From assembly GCA_003660635.1 (NCBI GenBank), contig QMUP01000042.1, positions 1-7,193 of the forward strand: DNA of 7,193 nucleotides. Direction: 5' to 3'. Positions 1-4,980 of the stretch are shown piece by piece; the first letter of the stretch is position 1; every line of letters starts with the position of its first letter. The notes beneath the pieces were generated by a model. It was not told the origin of the DNA. It ran no database searches and was given only the letters and a program-made list of their open reading frames with translations. Position numbers and translations under genes: made by a program. Origin of the DNA: Candidatus Wolframiiraptor sp. GTDB taxonomy: Archaea; Thermoproteota; Nitrososphaeria_A; Caldarchaeales; Wolframiiraptoraceae.

Positions 1-129
1 CTGAACGCTCTAGCAGGATGGACTGCCGGATCAAAAATGACCGAATTCTATATAAGGCTAGCAGGTTTAGATCTAGGCTCCCCGCTCTTCGAAGACTATG
101 GCCCCAAGAGAGAAAACACCTCAGGATAG
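1..129 (+). pseudogene. 3' end of tyrosine recombinase (integrase) catalytic domain, cut by frameshift
   Basis: The frame beginning at base 1 is open from the window edge to a TAG at 127-129. It reads ...AGWTAGSKMTEFYIRLAGLD, which matches the last catalytic segment of phage-type tyrosine recombinases: the G-W-x-x-G-S-K-M turn, then the nucleophilic tyrosine (TAT at 49-51) in the context FYIRL. Family members cleave and rejoin DNA through this tyrosine. The Arg/His catalytic residues lie upstream, outside the window. The frame continues as YGPKRE and then quits at GAA AAC ACC TCA GGA TAG. The zinc ribbon expected to follow in archaeal integrases of this kind is found one frame back (see the next entry). 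Adding one A to the AAAA run at 113-116 joins the two parts as GPKREKHLRIENSPPKICPRC without a stop. I read this as the damaged or mis-sequenced middle of one gene. The family call is fairly sure; the cause of the break is not. Confidence 0.72.
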
Positions 130-569
130 AAAACTCTCCCCCGAAGATCTGCCCGAGATGCCAAGCAGTCAATACCCCAAACGCCCTCTACTGTGAAAGC
201 TGCGGACTCACACTCGACGAGAAGCAAGCAATAATGCGAGCACTCGACTTCGAGGAAAAGATGAAGAAAGAACTTGAATCAATGAAAGAGATGATCTTCT
301 CATACGTTAGAGCATTTGTTAGAGTGATGATTCTGGAAGATCCCCCCGAGAAAGCAAGAAAAATTTTCTCCAAAAACCCAGATCTCCTCAAAGAATACAT
401 CAAGAAAAGAGAAGGAAACTTCTTGGCAGAATATTGCCGAATGAAAAACCTAGACCTTGAACGATTCCTCGAGAAAGAGACAGAAAAAATATTAAACGAC
501 GATGAACGCTACAGGCGAATCATTTTATCAATAATAAGAATTGACGAAGATCGAGAAGCATCAGAGTAG
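18..569 (+). CDS. C-terminal zinc ribbon and helical tail of the same integrase, in the shifted frame
   Basis: This 183-codon frame opens at ATG 18, but its first ~33 residues are Arg-rich and unlike a protein. The catalytic tail lies over the same bases in frame 1, so the ATG is probably not a real start and authentic coding begins near 114. From residue 45 it encodes a rubredoxin-like zinc ribbon, CPRC (codons 150-161) and CESC (192-203), separated by an N-T-P-N-A-L-Y linker. This is a usual C-terminal addition of archaeal XerA-like and integrative-element recombinases. About 115 further residues are charged and helical, with a possible coiled coil around EEKMKKELESMKEM and acidic/basic helices to the end; I do not recognise this tail. 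The stop at 567-569 overlaps by 9 bp the 3' end of the minus-strand gene. Role inferred: DNA binding or multimerisation of the recombinase that inserted the left-hand element. Confidence 0.65.
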   Translation: MDCRIKNDRILYKASRFRSRLPALRRLWPQERKHLRIENSPPKICPRCQAVNTPNALYCESCGLTLDEKQAIMRALDFEEKMKKELESMKEMIFSYVRAFVRVMILEDPPEKARKIFSKNPDLLKEYIKKREGNFLAEYCRMKNLDLERFLEKETEKILNDDERYRRIILSIIRIDEDREASE

Positions 570-803
570 CCAAGCAATTAATTGTTTGATAATCTGCTCG
601 AAGGTATCTTTAAGAACCTTTCTTATGGTATAGAAGTTCTCTAACATGCTATTAGAGTCAAATCCTAAGTAAGGGCCTATCACATCCAATATCGCCCAGA
701 GGAAAGCCGGGAGAACGAATAGTTGGAGAGCCATTACTAAGGCTGATACTAAGATCCACGAGGACGCTTTCTTTCCTCTCATCTCCATACGGGCGGGCTT
801 CAC
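561..803 (-). CDS. Small putative membrane protein (about 75-80 residues)
   Basis: I do not recognise a family. The frame starts with GTG at 803, with in-frame ATGs at 788 and 782 (MEMRGKK...). It encodes a basic N-terminus, then a long hydrophobic stretch (about residues 15-43, SSWILVSALVMALQLFVLPA and on) that could span the membrane once or twice, then a polar loop (GFDSNS), an amphipathic helix (ENFYTIRKVLKDTFEQIIKQ) and the hydrophobic end LIAWLL. A CTATATAG element at 821-828 would place transcription start near 798, so ATG 788 may be the true start. The gene ends inside the 3' end of the integrase on the other strand. Small membrane proteins of unknown role are common in archaeal plasmids, viruses and integrated elements. 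The coherent hydrophobic and amphipathic design supports coding, but length and lack of homology leave real doubt. Confidence 0.5.
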   Translation of the reverse strand: MKPARMEMRGKKASSWILVSALVMALQLFVLPAFLWAILDVIGPYLGFDSNSMLENFYTIRKVLKDTFEQIIKQLIAWLL

Positions 804-820
804 AATTGCTTATGAGCTTT

Positions 821-828
821 CTATATAG
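821..828 (-). promoter_or_regulatory. Candidate TATA box for the small membrane protein
   Basis: CTATATAG is a perfect 8-bp palindrome in AT-rich DNA. On the minus strand its centre lies about 26 bp from position 798, ten bases ahead of ATG 788. Being symmetric, it gives no direction by itself. No clear BRE or ribosome-binding site accompanies it. Confidence 0.35.
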
Positions 829-910
829 TTTGATAAACACCATAATTCTGCGTGACTAGAAAGAGTTTTTCAATGTCATAGACTATTTGTTTTCTCCATT
901 TCTCGTTAGC

Positions 911-918
911 TTTATATA
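911..918 (+). promoter_or_regulatory. TATA box of the antitoxin-Doc operon
   Basis: TTTATATA lies about 30 bp ahead of ATG 947. With the usual archaeal spacing of about 26 bp from box centre to transcription start, the message would begin near 940 and carry a very short leader, so the first gene would be close to leaderless. This fits the absence of a good ribosome-binding site before ATG 947. Confidence 0.55.
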
Positions 919-946
919 TGATGCTTGAGATCAGGTCTTCAGAGAG

Positions 947-1060
947 ATGAGCGCTAAGGTTCGGGAGAGCCGATCTAAGGTGGATGAGGAGGCCATGGAG
1001 ATCGCTCGGAAGGCCATCAGAAAATATGATAAGCTTCTAAGAAGCCTTGCCTACAAGTGA
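947..1060 (+). CDS. Putative 37-residue antitoxin preceding a Doc/Fic protein
   Basis: A very short frame (ATG 947, TGA 1058-1060) begins MSAKVRESRSKVDEEAMEIA and ends LLRSLAYK. It is rich in Lys, Arg, Glu and Ala with a heptad-like hydrophobic pattern, as expected of one long amphipathic helix. Its stop overlaps the next gene's start: the TGA shares its A with ATG 1060, and a GTG at 1057 would give a 4-nt GTGA overlap. This implies translational coupling. Phd, the usual partner of Doc, is about 70 residues with an N-terminal DNA-binding fold and a C-terminal helix that wraps the toxin. This peptide is long enough only for the helix and has no visible DNA-binding domain. Residues 10-15 (SKVDEE) loosely resemble the Fic inhibitory motif (S/T)xxxE(G/N) but lack the final G/N. 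The antitoxin role is inferred from position and size only; no family is recognised. Confidence 0.6.
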   Translation: MSAKVRESRSKVDEEAMEIARKAIRKYDKLLRSLAYK

Positions 1061-1452
1061 TGAGGATACGCTATCTAAGCTATGAGATACTCATCAATAT
1101 CAACCGCGAGATAACCTCAGTCTACGGTCTAGCTCACGGCATCTTAAACGAGAAGGCTCTAGAATCCATTCTGGAAACCGTGAAGTATAAGGGAAGCCCG
1201 CTAAAATCCAAGAAAGAGAATCTAGCCGAGAAGGCCGCATACCTCCTCTACGAGCTAATAGCCCAGCATCCATTTGTTGATGGAAATAAGAGGACAGCTC
1301 TCATAGCAACGATCACATTCCTAGAACTAAACGGATACCAGCTGGAATTCGAGGAAAAAGAAGCCGAAGAGCTGACGACCGCCATAGGAAGAGGGAAAAC
1401 ATCCTATCCCGAAGTTCGTCAATGGATGATAAGACACTTAAGAACGAAATGA
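1057..1452 (+). CDS. doc: Doc/Fic-family toxin
   Basis: The protein has 131 codons from GTG 1057, or 130 from ATG 1060; the ATG gives a cleaner start and a one-base overlap with the antitoxin stop. An N-terminal helical part reads RYLSYEILININREI, as in Doc proteins, followed by an AHGILNEKALES segment like the conserved G-x-x-L-L-E-S region. The active-site loop HPFVDGNKRTA begins at His70 (counting from ATG) and is intact: catalytic His, Phe, the acidic Asp74, Asn76 and Arg78. Lys77 sits where classic Fic AMP-transferases have Gly, and the last Arg of the Fic motif is missing (Leu). Both are Doc features. P1 Doc phosphorylates EF-Tu and stops translation; the archaeal equivalent, aEF1A, is a plausible but untested target here. 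The length matches Doc (about 126). The downstream end faces the minus-strand pseudogene. The family assignment is strong; the toxic activity is inferred. Confidence 0.88.
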   Translation: MMRIRYLSYEILININREITSVYGLAHGILNEKALESILETVKYKGSPLKSKKENLAEKAAYLLYELIAQHPFVDGNKRTALIATITFLELNGYQLEFEEKEAEELTTAIGRGKTSYPEVRQWMIRHLRTK

Positions 1453-1468
1453 ACCAAATAAAGCGCTT

Positions 1469-1487
1469 GGGTCGTGAACTCTGACCC
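1469..1487. terminator. Possible hairpin between convergent genes
   Basis: GGGTCG (1469-1474) can pair with TGACCC (1482-1487), a six-pair stem with one G-U and a 7-nt loop. It lies in the gap between the doc stop and the opposing pseudogene. T-runs near it on the minus strand (ATTTTTC about 1488-1494, then a TTTATTT tract past the stem) are compatible with termination. Archaeal terminators depend mainly on U-tracts, so the hairpin may be incidental. Confidence 0.25.
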
Positions 1488-1519
1488 TGAAAAATGATTA
1501 AGATCAAGTTTGTTGACGA

Positions 1520-1810
1520 TTAGTCTTTTGGGGGTTTAGGTTTAACCAAGATAGTTTTCGAAGCGTGGTCTCGCGTTCCAATCTCAGCCGCCTTTGCCAT
1601 TACTTCTTCGCACTTATTCCATGATCCTGATTTGATGAATTCTTTGATGTCCTGTGGTCTCTGAGATTGTATATCCTTCCAAATAACTTATTGTGGAGTC
1701 CCTGCGGATCGCTTGATGGGGTTTATGGTTATTTGGGCACAACCGTGGAATTCTTCTCCGAGAAACTTGGCCAGTTTGGCGGTTCTTTTCAGGAGACCCT
1801 CTTCAGTCAT
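1520..1810 (-). pseudogene. Hypothetical protein gene interrupted by one in-frame TAA
   Basis: From ATG 1810 one frame runs for 96 codons to TAA 1520-1522, broken only by TAA at 1688-1690. The first part (40 codons) begins MTEEGLLKRTAKLAKFLGEE and ends RSAGTPQ. The second (55 codons) begins VIWKDIQSQRPQDIKEF and ends TILVKPKPPKD. Both parts look like ordinary soluble protein, and the second has no start codon near its beginning, so two separate genes are unlikely. One substitution (for example AAA, CAA or GAA to TAA) would account for the break. I do not recognise the family. The gene lies 27 bp downstream of the winged-helix-like gene on the same strand, so the two probably formed an operon. 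Readthrough is not expected for TAA. The break is either an inactivating mutation or a base-call error. Confidence 0.55.
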
Positions 1811-1837
1811 CTCTCGGAATAATGTATGTAAAATTGT

Positions 1838-2248
1838 TTATAGGTTTATGTATCCTTGAGATTGGTATCTGAATCTATCGACTTCGAGGTCCCCGCTGAA
1901 GAGCTTCATCAGCAGGTAAAGGTATTTCGTTGTATAGAATTTCTCTTCAATGGGTTTTTCTCTTCCGAGATCTCCCCTAGGCTTGGTCTCCACTTCAATT
2001 ATCTTCTTCTCGCTGAGAAGTTTCTCCGCTTTTGATAGGGCGTCCTGAAGTTCTCCGATCTGCTCCAAGTTTAGATTTCTGATGCTCCATATACCCATGA
2101 GAACATCTTTTAGATCACTTTCCCAAGCAGATCCGTAGAGTAGTAAGAGGGATTTTAGTATGTCTGCCGCCGCCCTACTAACAATATCTCGGTCCTGCTC
2201 ATTAATTATCTCCAAAATAGCCTTCTCGACATCTTGAGACAGCCTCAT
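1838..2248 (-). CDS. Hypothetical protein, possible winged-helix fold
   Basis: The 136-residue protein starts at ATG 2248. The N-terminal 35 residues form an amphipathic helix pair (DVEKAILEIINEQDRDIVS). Residues 60-118 resemble the recognition-helix and wing part of a winged-helix domain: a helix LQDALSKAEKLLSEKKIIEV, then a charged turn (KPRGDLGREKP) and YTTKYLYLLMKLF, similar to the 'Y-x-L-T-x-x-G-x-x-L' end of archaeal wHTH regulators. There are no cysteines and no signal peptide. GGTGA directly abuts the ATG, too close to act as a normal ribosome-binding site for it. A weak TATA-like CTTTATGT (minus strand, 2321-2328) lies upstream. With the broken gene just downstream it forms a likely two-gene unit opposed to the TA pair. 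A role in regulating the element is possible. The fold call is tentative and I do not recognise a named family. Confidence 0.65.
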   Translation of the reverse strand: MRLSQDVEKAILEIINEQDRDIVSRAAADILKSLLLLYGSAWESDLKDVLMGIWSIRNLNLEQIGELQDALSKAEKLLSEKKIIEVETKPRGDLGREKPIEEKFYTTKYLYLLMKLFSGDLEVDRFRYQSQGYINL

Positions 2249-2362
2249 TCACCTACGGGGTAAATCGTCCACAACATTTTTCAACTTTTACATAGGAGAC
2301 GAATGCCTTCACCCTAGATTACATAAAGGTTTAGGTTTTGAGCGCATTAATTGAAGCTAGGA

Positions 2363-2369
2363 TATTTAA
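2363..2369 (+). promoter_or_regulatory. TATA box of the Ap4A hydrolase operon
   Basis: TATTTAA, about 49 bp ahead of GTG 2412, predicts transcription start near 2391. The resulting leader of 20-27 nt is almost purely purine (AG-rich from 2393 to 2408) and includes GAGAGG at 2403-2408 as a possible ribosome-binding site. That site is 3 nt from GTG 2412 and 9 nt from ATG 2418, which favours the ATG. Confidence 0.5.
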
Positions 2370-2411
2370 GTTCTCCTCTCCGAATCACTCTTAGAGAGAA
2401 GAGAGAGGCGT

Positions 2412-2882
2412 GTGGAGATGCTCCAAGAGAAGTCCGCTGGCGCGGTCCTATTTTACATGAGTAATACAATTGAATACCTGCTCCTCCACTATGAAGCTGG
2501 TCACTGGGATTTCCCAAAGGGTGCAATTGAGACGGGGGAATCCGAGATAGATACCGTGAAGAGAGAGGTGTGGGAGGAAACTGGTATAAAGGATATAGAG
2601 ATCATACCTGGGTTCAGGAAGACCATACACTACTTCTACCGGAAGTCGAGGCAACTTGTTAGGAAAACTGTGGTCTTCTATTTGGCTAGGGCGCCGACGC
2701 AGGAGGTGACCTTATCCTATGAACACGTCGGATATATCTGGCTGGATTACGAGAACGCTATGAGAAAATTAACATTCAAGACCGCTAGAGATACCCTCAG
2801 AGAGGCCCACGAATTCTTAATAAAAAACTATATCCCAGTCCATCAAACAAGGCTTCAAGACCACGTGGTGAATAGAAAATGA
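2412..2882 (+). CDS. Asymmetrical Ap4A hydrolase-type Nudix protein
   Basis: A single Nudix domain fills the 156 residues (154 if ATG 2418 is used, which better fits the GAGAGG site). The Nudix box is complete at residues 37-59: G-x5-E-x7-REVWEETGI, preceded by HWDFPKG. The flanks match NUDT2-type bis(5'-nucleosyl)-tetraphosphatases: SAGAVLF at the start, EYLLL, a GFRKTIHYF strand, KTVVFYLA, and SYEHVGYIWLDYENA towards the end. The family cleaves Ap4A to ATP and AMP with a divalent metal held by the box glutamates, in the cytoplasm. Ap4A is made as a by-product by aminoacyl-tRNA synthetases, one of which (valS) is encoded further right, though this may be chance. The TGA overlaps the next start by 4 nt (ATGA), so the secreted-protein gene is translationally coupled to it. 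Substrate assignment rests on sequence resemblance; another nucleotide substrate is possible. Confidence 0.88.
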   Translation: MEMLQEKSAGAVLFYMSNTIEYLLLHYEAGHWDFPKGAIETGESEIDTVKREVWEETGIKDIEIIPGFRKTIHYFYRKSRQLVRKTVVFYLARAPTQEVTLSYEHVGYIWLDYENAMRKLTFKTARDTLREAHEFLIKNYIPVHQTRLQDHVVNRK

Positions 2883-4603
2883 ATAAACGAATTCTAATAG
2901 CTCTGATGGCTTTAACTCTCGCATCAATTCTGATATTATCGCAGGCATCGGCTCAGGCAGAGCAGACCCTAATCGTTAAAGTGGTTAATCCTCTTGGAGA
3001 GGAACTAAAAGGAATGGAAGTGCTGCTGATCAAGGGAGCTGAAAGTCGCAGATTTATGACGAACGCTTCAGGATATGCTGAATTCAAACACATAGCTCCA
3101 GGGGAATACACCGTAAAGGTAGTGTCGAAGAATATAACTTTGGCAGAGGAGAAGGTTAAGGTCCCCGAACAACTCGAGATAACTTTAACAGCTAAAATAG
3201 CTTCCATCAAATTGAAGCTAACCAATTTAGATGGAGACCCCGTAGGCAACCTCCTCGTAAATTTGAATAGTAGCAGTGGAGCCATCGTCTTTACAGCAAA
3301 ATCCAATAAGGAAGGAATTGCCTCATTTGATCAAGTGCCATATAGCGAGTTAGAGGGCGTAGGCGAATATCACCTATCGGTCAATATGGGGGCCCTGTTA
3401 ATCCATAGAGAAGATATTCGAGTCGACGCCCCAGAAATCTCAAAAAACATATCCCTACCGTTACTTAATCTCAGGATCACAGTAACGGACCTCGAGGGGG
3501 ATCCTGTCCCAAGGGTTTCACTGACACTTAAGTCGGCAGGCTATTCGACGCATCAATCTTCTACCAATGGGACAATCATCATCTCGAACTTACCTTCCTC
3601 AAAGATCGAGGGGGTCGGTGCCTACGCATTGAACTTGACTATGAGGACGAAGGCAGGCGATGTACCGATACACGTTGAAGAGCGACAGTTCACTTCAAGC
3701 GAGTCCATGGACTTGGTCACAGACCTAGCTAAATTAACCGTTAAGGTAACAGATGACGCGGGGAACCCGTTAGGATCCATTAAAGTGGTTTTGAGTAACA
3801 GTCTTGCAGAAGACTTCGCCGACGCCAAGACGAATGAAGAGGGCGTGGCTGAATTCAAATATGTCCCCTTAAGCTTCGGGGAAATACGCGCGGGTAAATA
3901 TCTGATAAAGGCCCTCAGAGGAAGGGTGGTGATTGGCGAGATGGAGTTTGAGGTTTCTAAGCCGAGGGACAGCGTTAAATTGATAGCTGAGAGAAAGAGC
4001 GTCGCCATAAGACTTACGGACTTCAATGGTAAGCCGCTAGCGGGGTATACAATCAAAATTATAGATGAGTTCACGGGAAGAGAATTCGACTCGATAACTG
4101 ACTCGACGGGCAAAGCTTCTTTCAAACTCTTCTTCGGACCTTATGACTTAAGGGTCCTCAAGGATGAGAAGGAGATATACGCGAAATCGATGAACGTCCA
4201 AGAGGAACTCGTGGATTTGAATCTCAAGGATGTTAACTTCCCGTTAAAAATAATTGTTAAAGATACATTAGGCAATCCTCTGAGATCCGCTCTCATAAGG
4301 ATCAGTACAGGGGACACGGTCTTGAAGGAGGACATGGTAAATAGCAAACCTATCGAGGTTATGCTTCCATACCCGACCTACCTGCGCTGCGATATATACA
4401 CGCCGGATGGGAAACTTCTCCAACGGAATACTTTCTTCGCTGACAATCCGGGAATCAAGGAGATCACGTTAAAGGATTACATCGAATTCAATGGCTTCCT
4501 AAGCTTAGAAACTATAGCGCTGATAATAGCGGTGGCTATCACGGCCGTAAGCATAGCAGTTTTCTTCGCGACAATTTATAGGCGGAGGGGGACAAAAGGC
4601 TAA
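2879..4603 (+). CDS. Membrane-anchored surface protein with about six Ig-like repeats
   Basis: The 574-residue protein starts with a signal peptide (NKR, hydrophobic residues 5-20, likely cleavage after the ASAQA region near 27) and ends with one transmembrane helix (about 544-566) and the basic tail YRRRGTKG. It is therefore outside the cell, held by its C-terminus. Between lie about six beta-sandwich repeats of 75-90 residues, starting near 30, 108, 196, 284, 373 and 455. Each opens with a 'L-x-V-x-V-x-D-x-x-G-x-P-L' strand-turn (VTDLEGDPV, VTDDAGNPL, LTDFNGKPL, VKDTLGNPL), and most then have 'T-N-x-x-G-x-A-x-F'. This is the pattern of carboxypeptidase-regulatory-like, CNA-B or big Ig-like modules. 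There is one cysteine (504), so no disulfides, and several N-x-S/T sites that could be glycosylated. No catalytic or sorting motif is seen. Likely roles are adhesion, S-layer contact or substrate binding; these are inferred. Its start overlaps the Nudix stop. Confidence 0.82.
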   Translation: MNKRILIALMALTLASILILSQASAQAEQTLIVKVVNPLGEELKGMEVLLIKGAESRRFMTNASGYAEFKHIAPGEYTVKVVSKNITLAEEKVKVPEQLEITLTAKIASIKLKLTNLDGDPVGNLLVNLNSSSGAIVFTAKSNKEGIASFDQVPYSELEGVGEYHLSVNMGALLIHREDIRVDAPEISKNISLPLLNLRITVTDLEGDPVPRVSLTLKSAGYSTHQSSTNGTIIISNLPSSKIEGVGAYALNLTMRTKAGDVPIHVEERQFTSSESMDLVTDLAKLTVKVTDDAGNPLGSIKVVLSNSLAEDFADAKTNEEGVAEFKYVPLSFGEIRAGKYLIKALRGRVVIGEMEFEVSKPRDSVKLIAERKSVAIRLTDFNGKPLAGYTIKIIDEFTGREFDSITDSTGKASFKLFFGPYDLRVLKDEKEIYAKSMNVQEELVDLNLKDVNFPLKIIVKDTLGNPLRSALIRISTGDTVLKEDMVNSKPIEVMLPYPTYLRCDIYTPDGKLLQRNTFFADNPGIKEITLKDYIEFNGFLSLETIALIIAVAITAVSIAVFFATIYRRRGTKG

Positions 4604-4636
4604 TAACTCAGTTACTAACACTACTATTGAGCATCA

Positions 4637-4978
4637 TTGGCACAGCGTGGTGCGGGTCCTGAAGAAAAGCCTCCGTGGACGCTAAGCAGAAACCCCACCG
4701 AGATTTGCAATCCGCAATGTAGGTATTTTAGGTGCGGAAGGAAACTGCTGGATTACAGGCGGAACCCGCCTTGGTGCAATTGGGTTGGGGCTCCCTGCAT
4801 TGGGTTTAAGTGCCCTTATGCTTACTGTGTTCAGATGAAGTTGCTTCCTAATGGAAGATGTGCGCTTTTCGTTAAGCGGAAAACTGAGGAAACCGAACAA
4901 CCAGAGAAGCTTGAGGCAGGATTCAAGATCGGAGCAGCTGAGAAAGTTAGGAAGAAGCTGGACAAGTTTGGAATTTAA
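4637..4978 (+). CDS. Cysteine-rich protein of unknown function
   Basis: The 113-residue protein contains eight cysteines in residues 24-75: C24-x3-C28-x4-C33-x13-C47-x6-C54-x4-C59-x4-C64-x10-C75. Aromatic and Pro/Trp residues lie among them (NPPWCNW, FKCPYAYC). The rest is a basic, helical C-terminal tail (about 80-113). This spacing suits binding of iron-sulfur clusters or zinc, but I recognise no ferredoxin, radical-SAM or zinc-ribbon signature. No signal peptide is seen, so it is probably cytoplasmic. The only start available after the in-frame TGA at 4628-4630 is TTG 4637, with no ribosome-binding site, so expression may depend on readthrough from the upstream gene 33 nt away. The stop is 2 nt from the opposing transporter stop. 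The reading frame looks real because the cysteine core is dense and ordered; the function is unknown. Confidence 0.72.
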   Translation: MAQRGAGPEEKPPWTLSRNPTEICNPQCRYFRCGRKLLDYRRNPPWCNWVGAPCIGFKCPYAYCVQMKLLPNGRCALFVKRKTEETEQPEKLEAGFKIGAAEKVRKKLDKFGI

Positions 4979-4980
4979 AC

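Noticed and set aside
658..843. Minus-strand 61-codon frame starting ATG 843
   Set aside because: It overlaps the hydrophobic 80-codon frame, and its composition (Ser/Gly/Pro/Arg-rich, no structure) looks like an out-of-frame reading.
1631..1675. C/D-box sRNA-like order TTGATGA ... TTGATG ... CTCTGA
   Set aside because: The first box lacks the required purine, internal boxes are incomplete, and the bases lie in the coding frame of the broken gene.
1688..1690. Stop recoding (selenocysteine or pyrrolysine) to explain the broken gene
   Set aside because: The codon is TAA, whereas recoding uses TGA or TAG; mutation or base error is simpler.
2953..4347. Antisense frames of 68-167 codons under the Ig-repeat gene
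   Set aside because: They are Ser/Leu-rich mirror frames of a repeat-rich gene with no motifs; shadows of the plus-strand gene.
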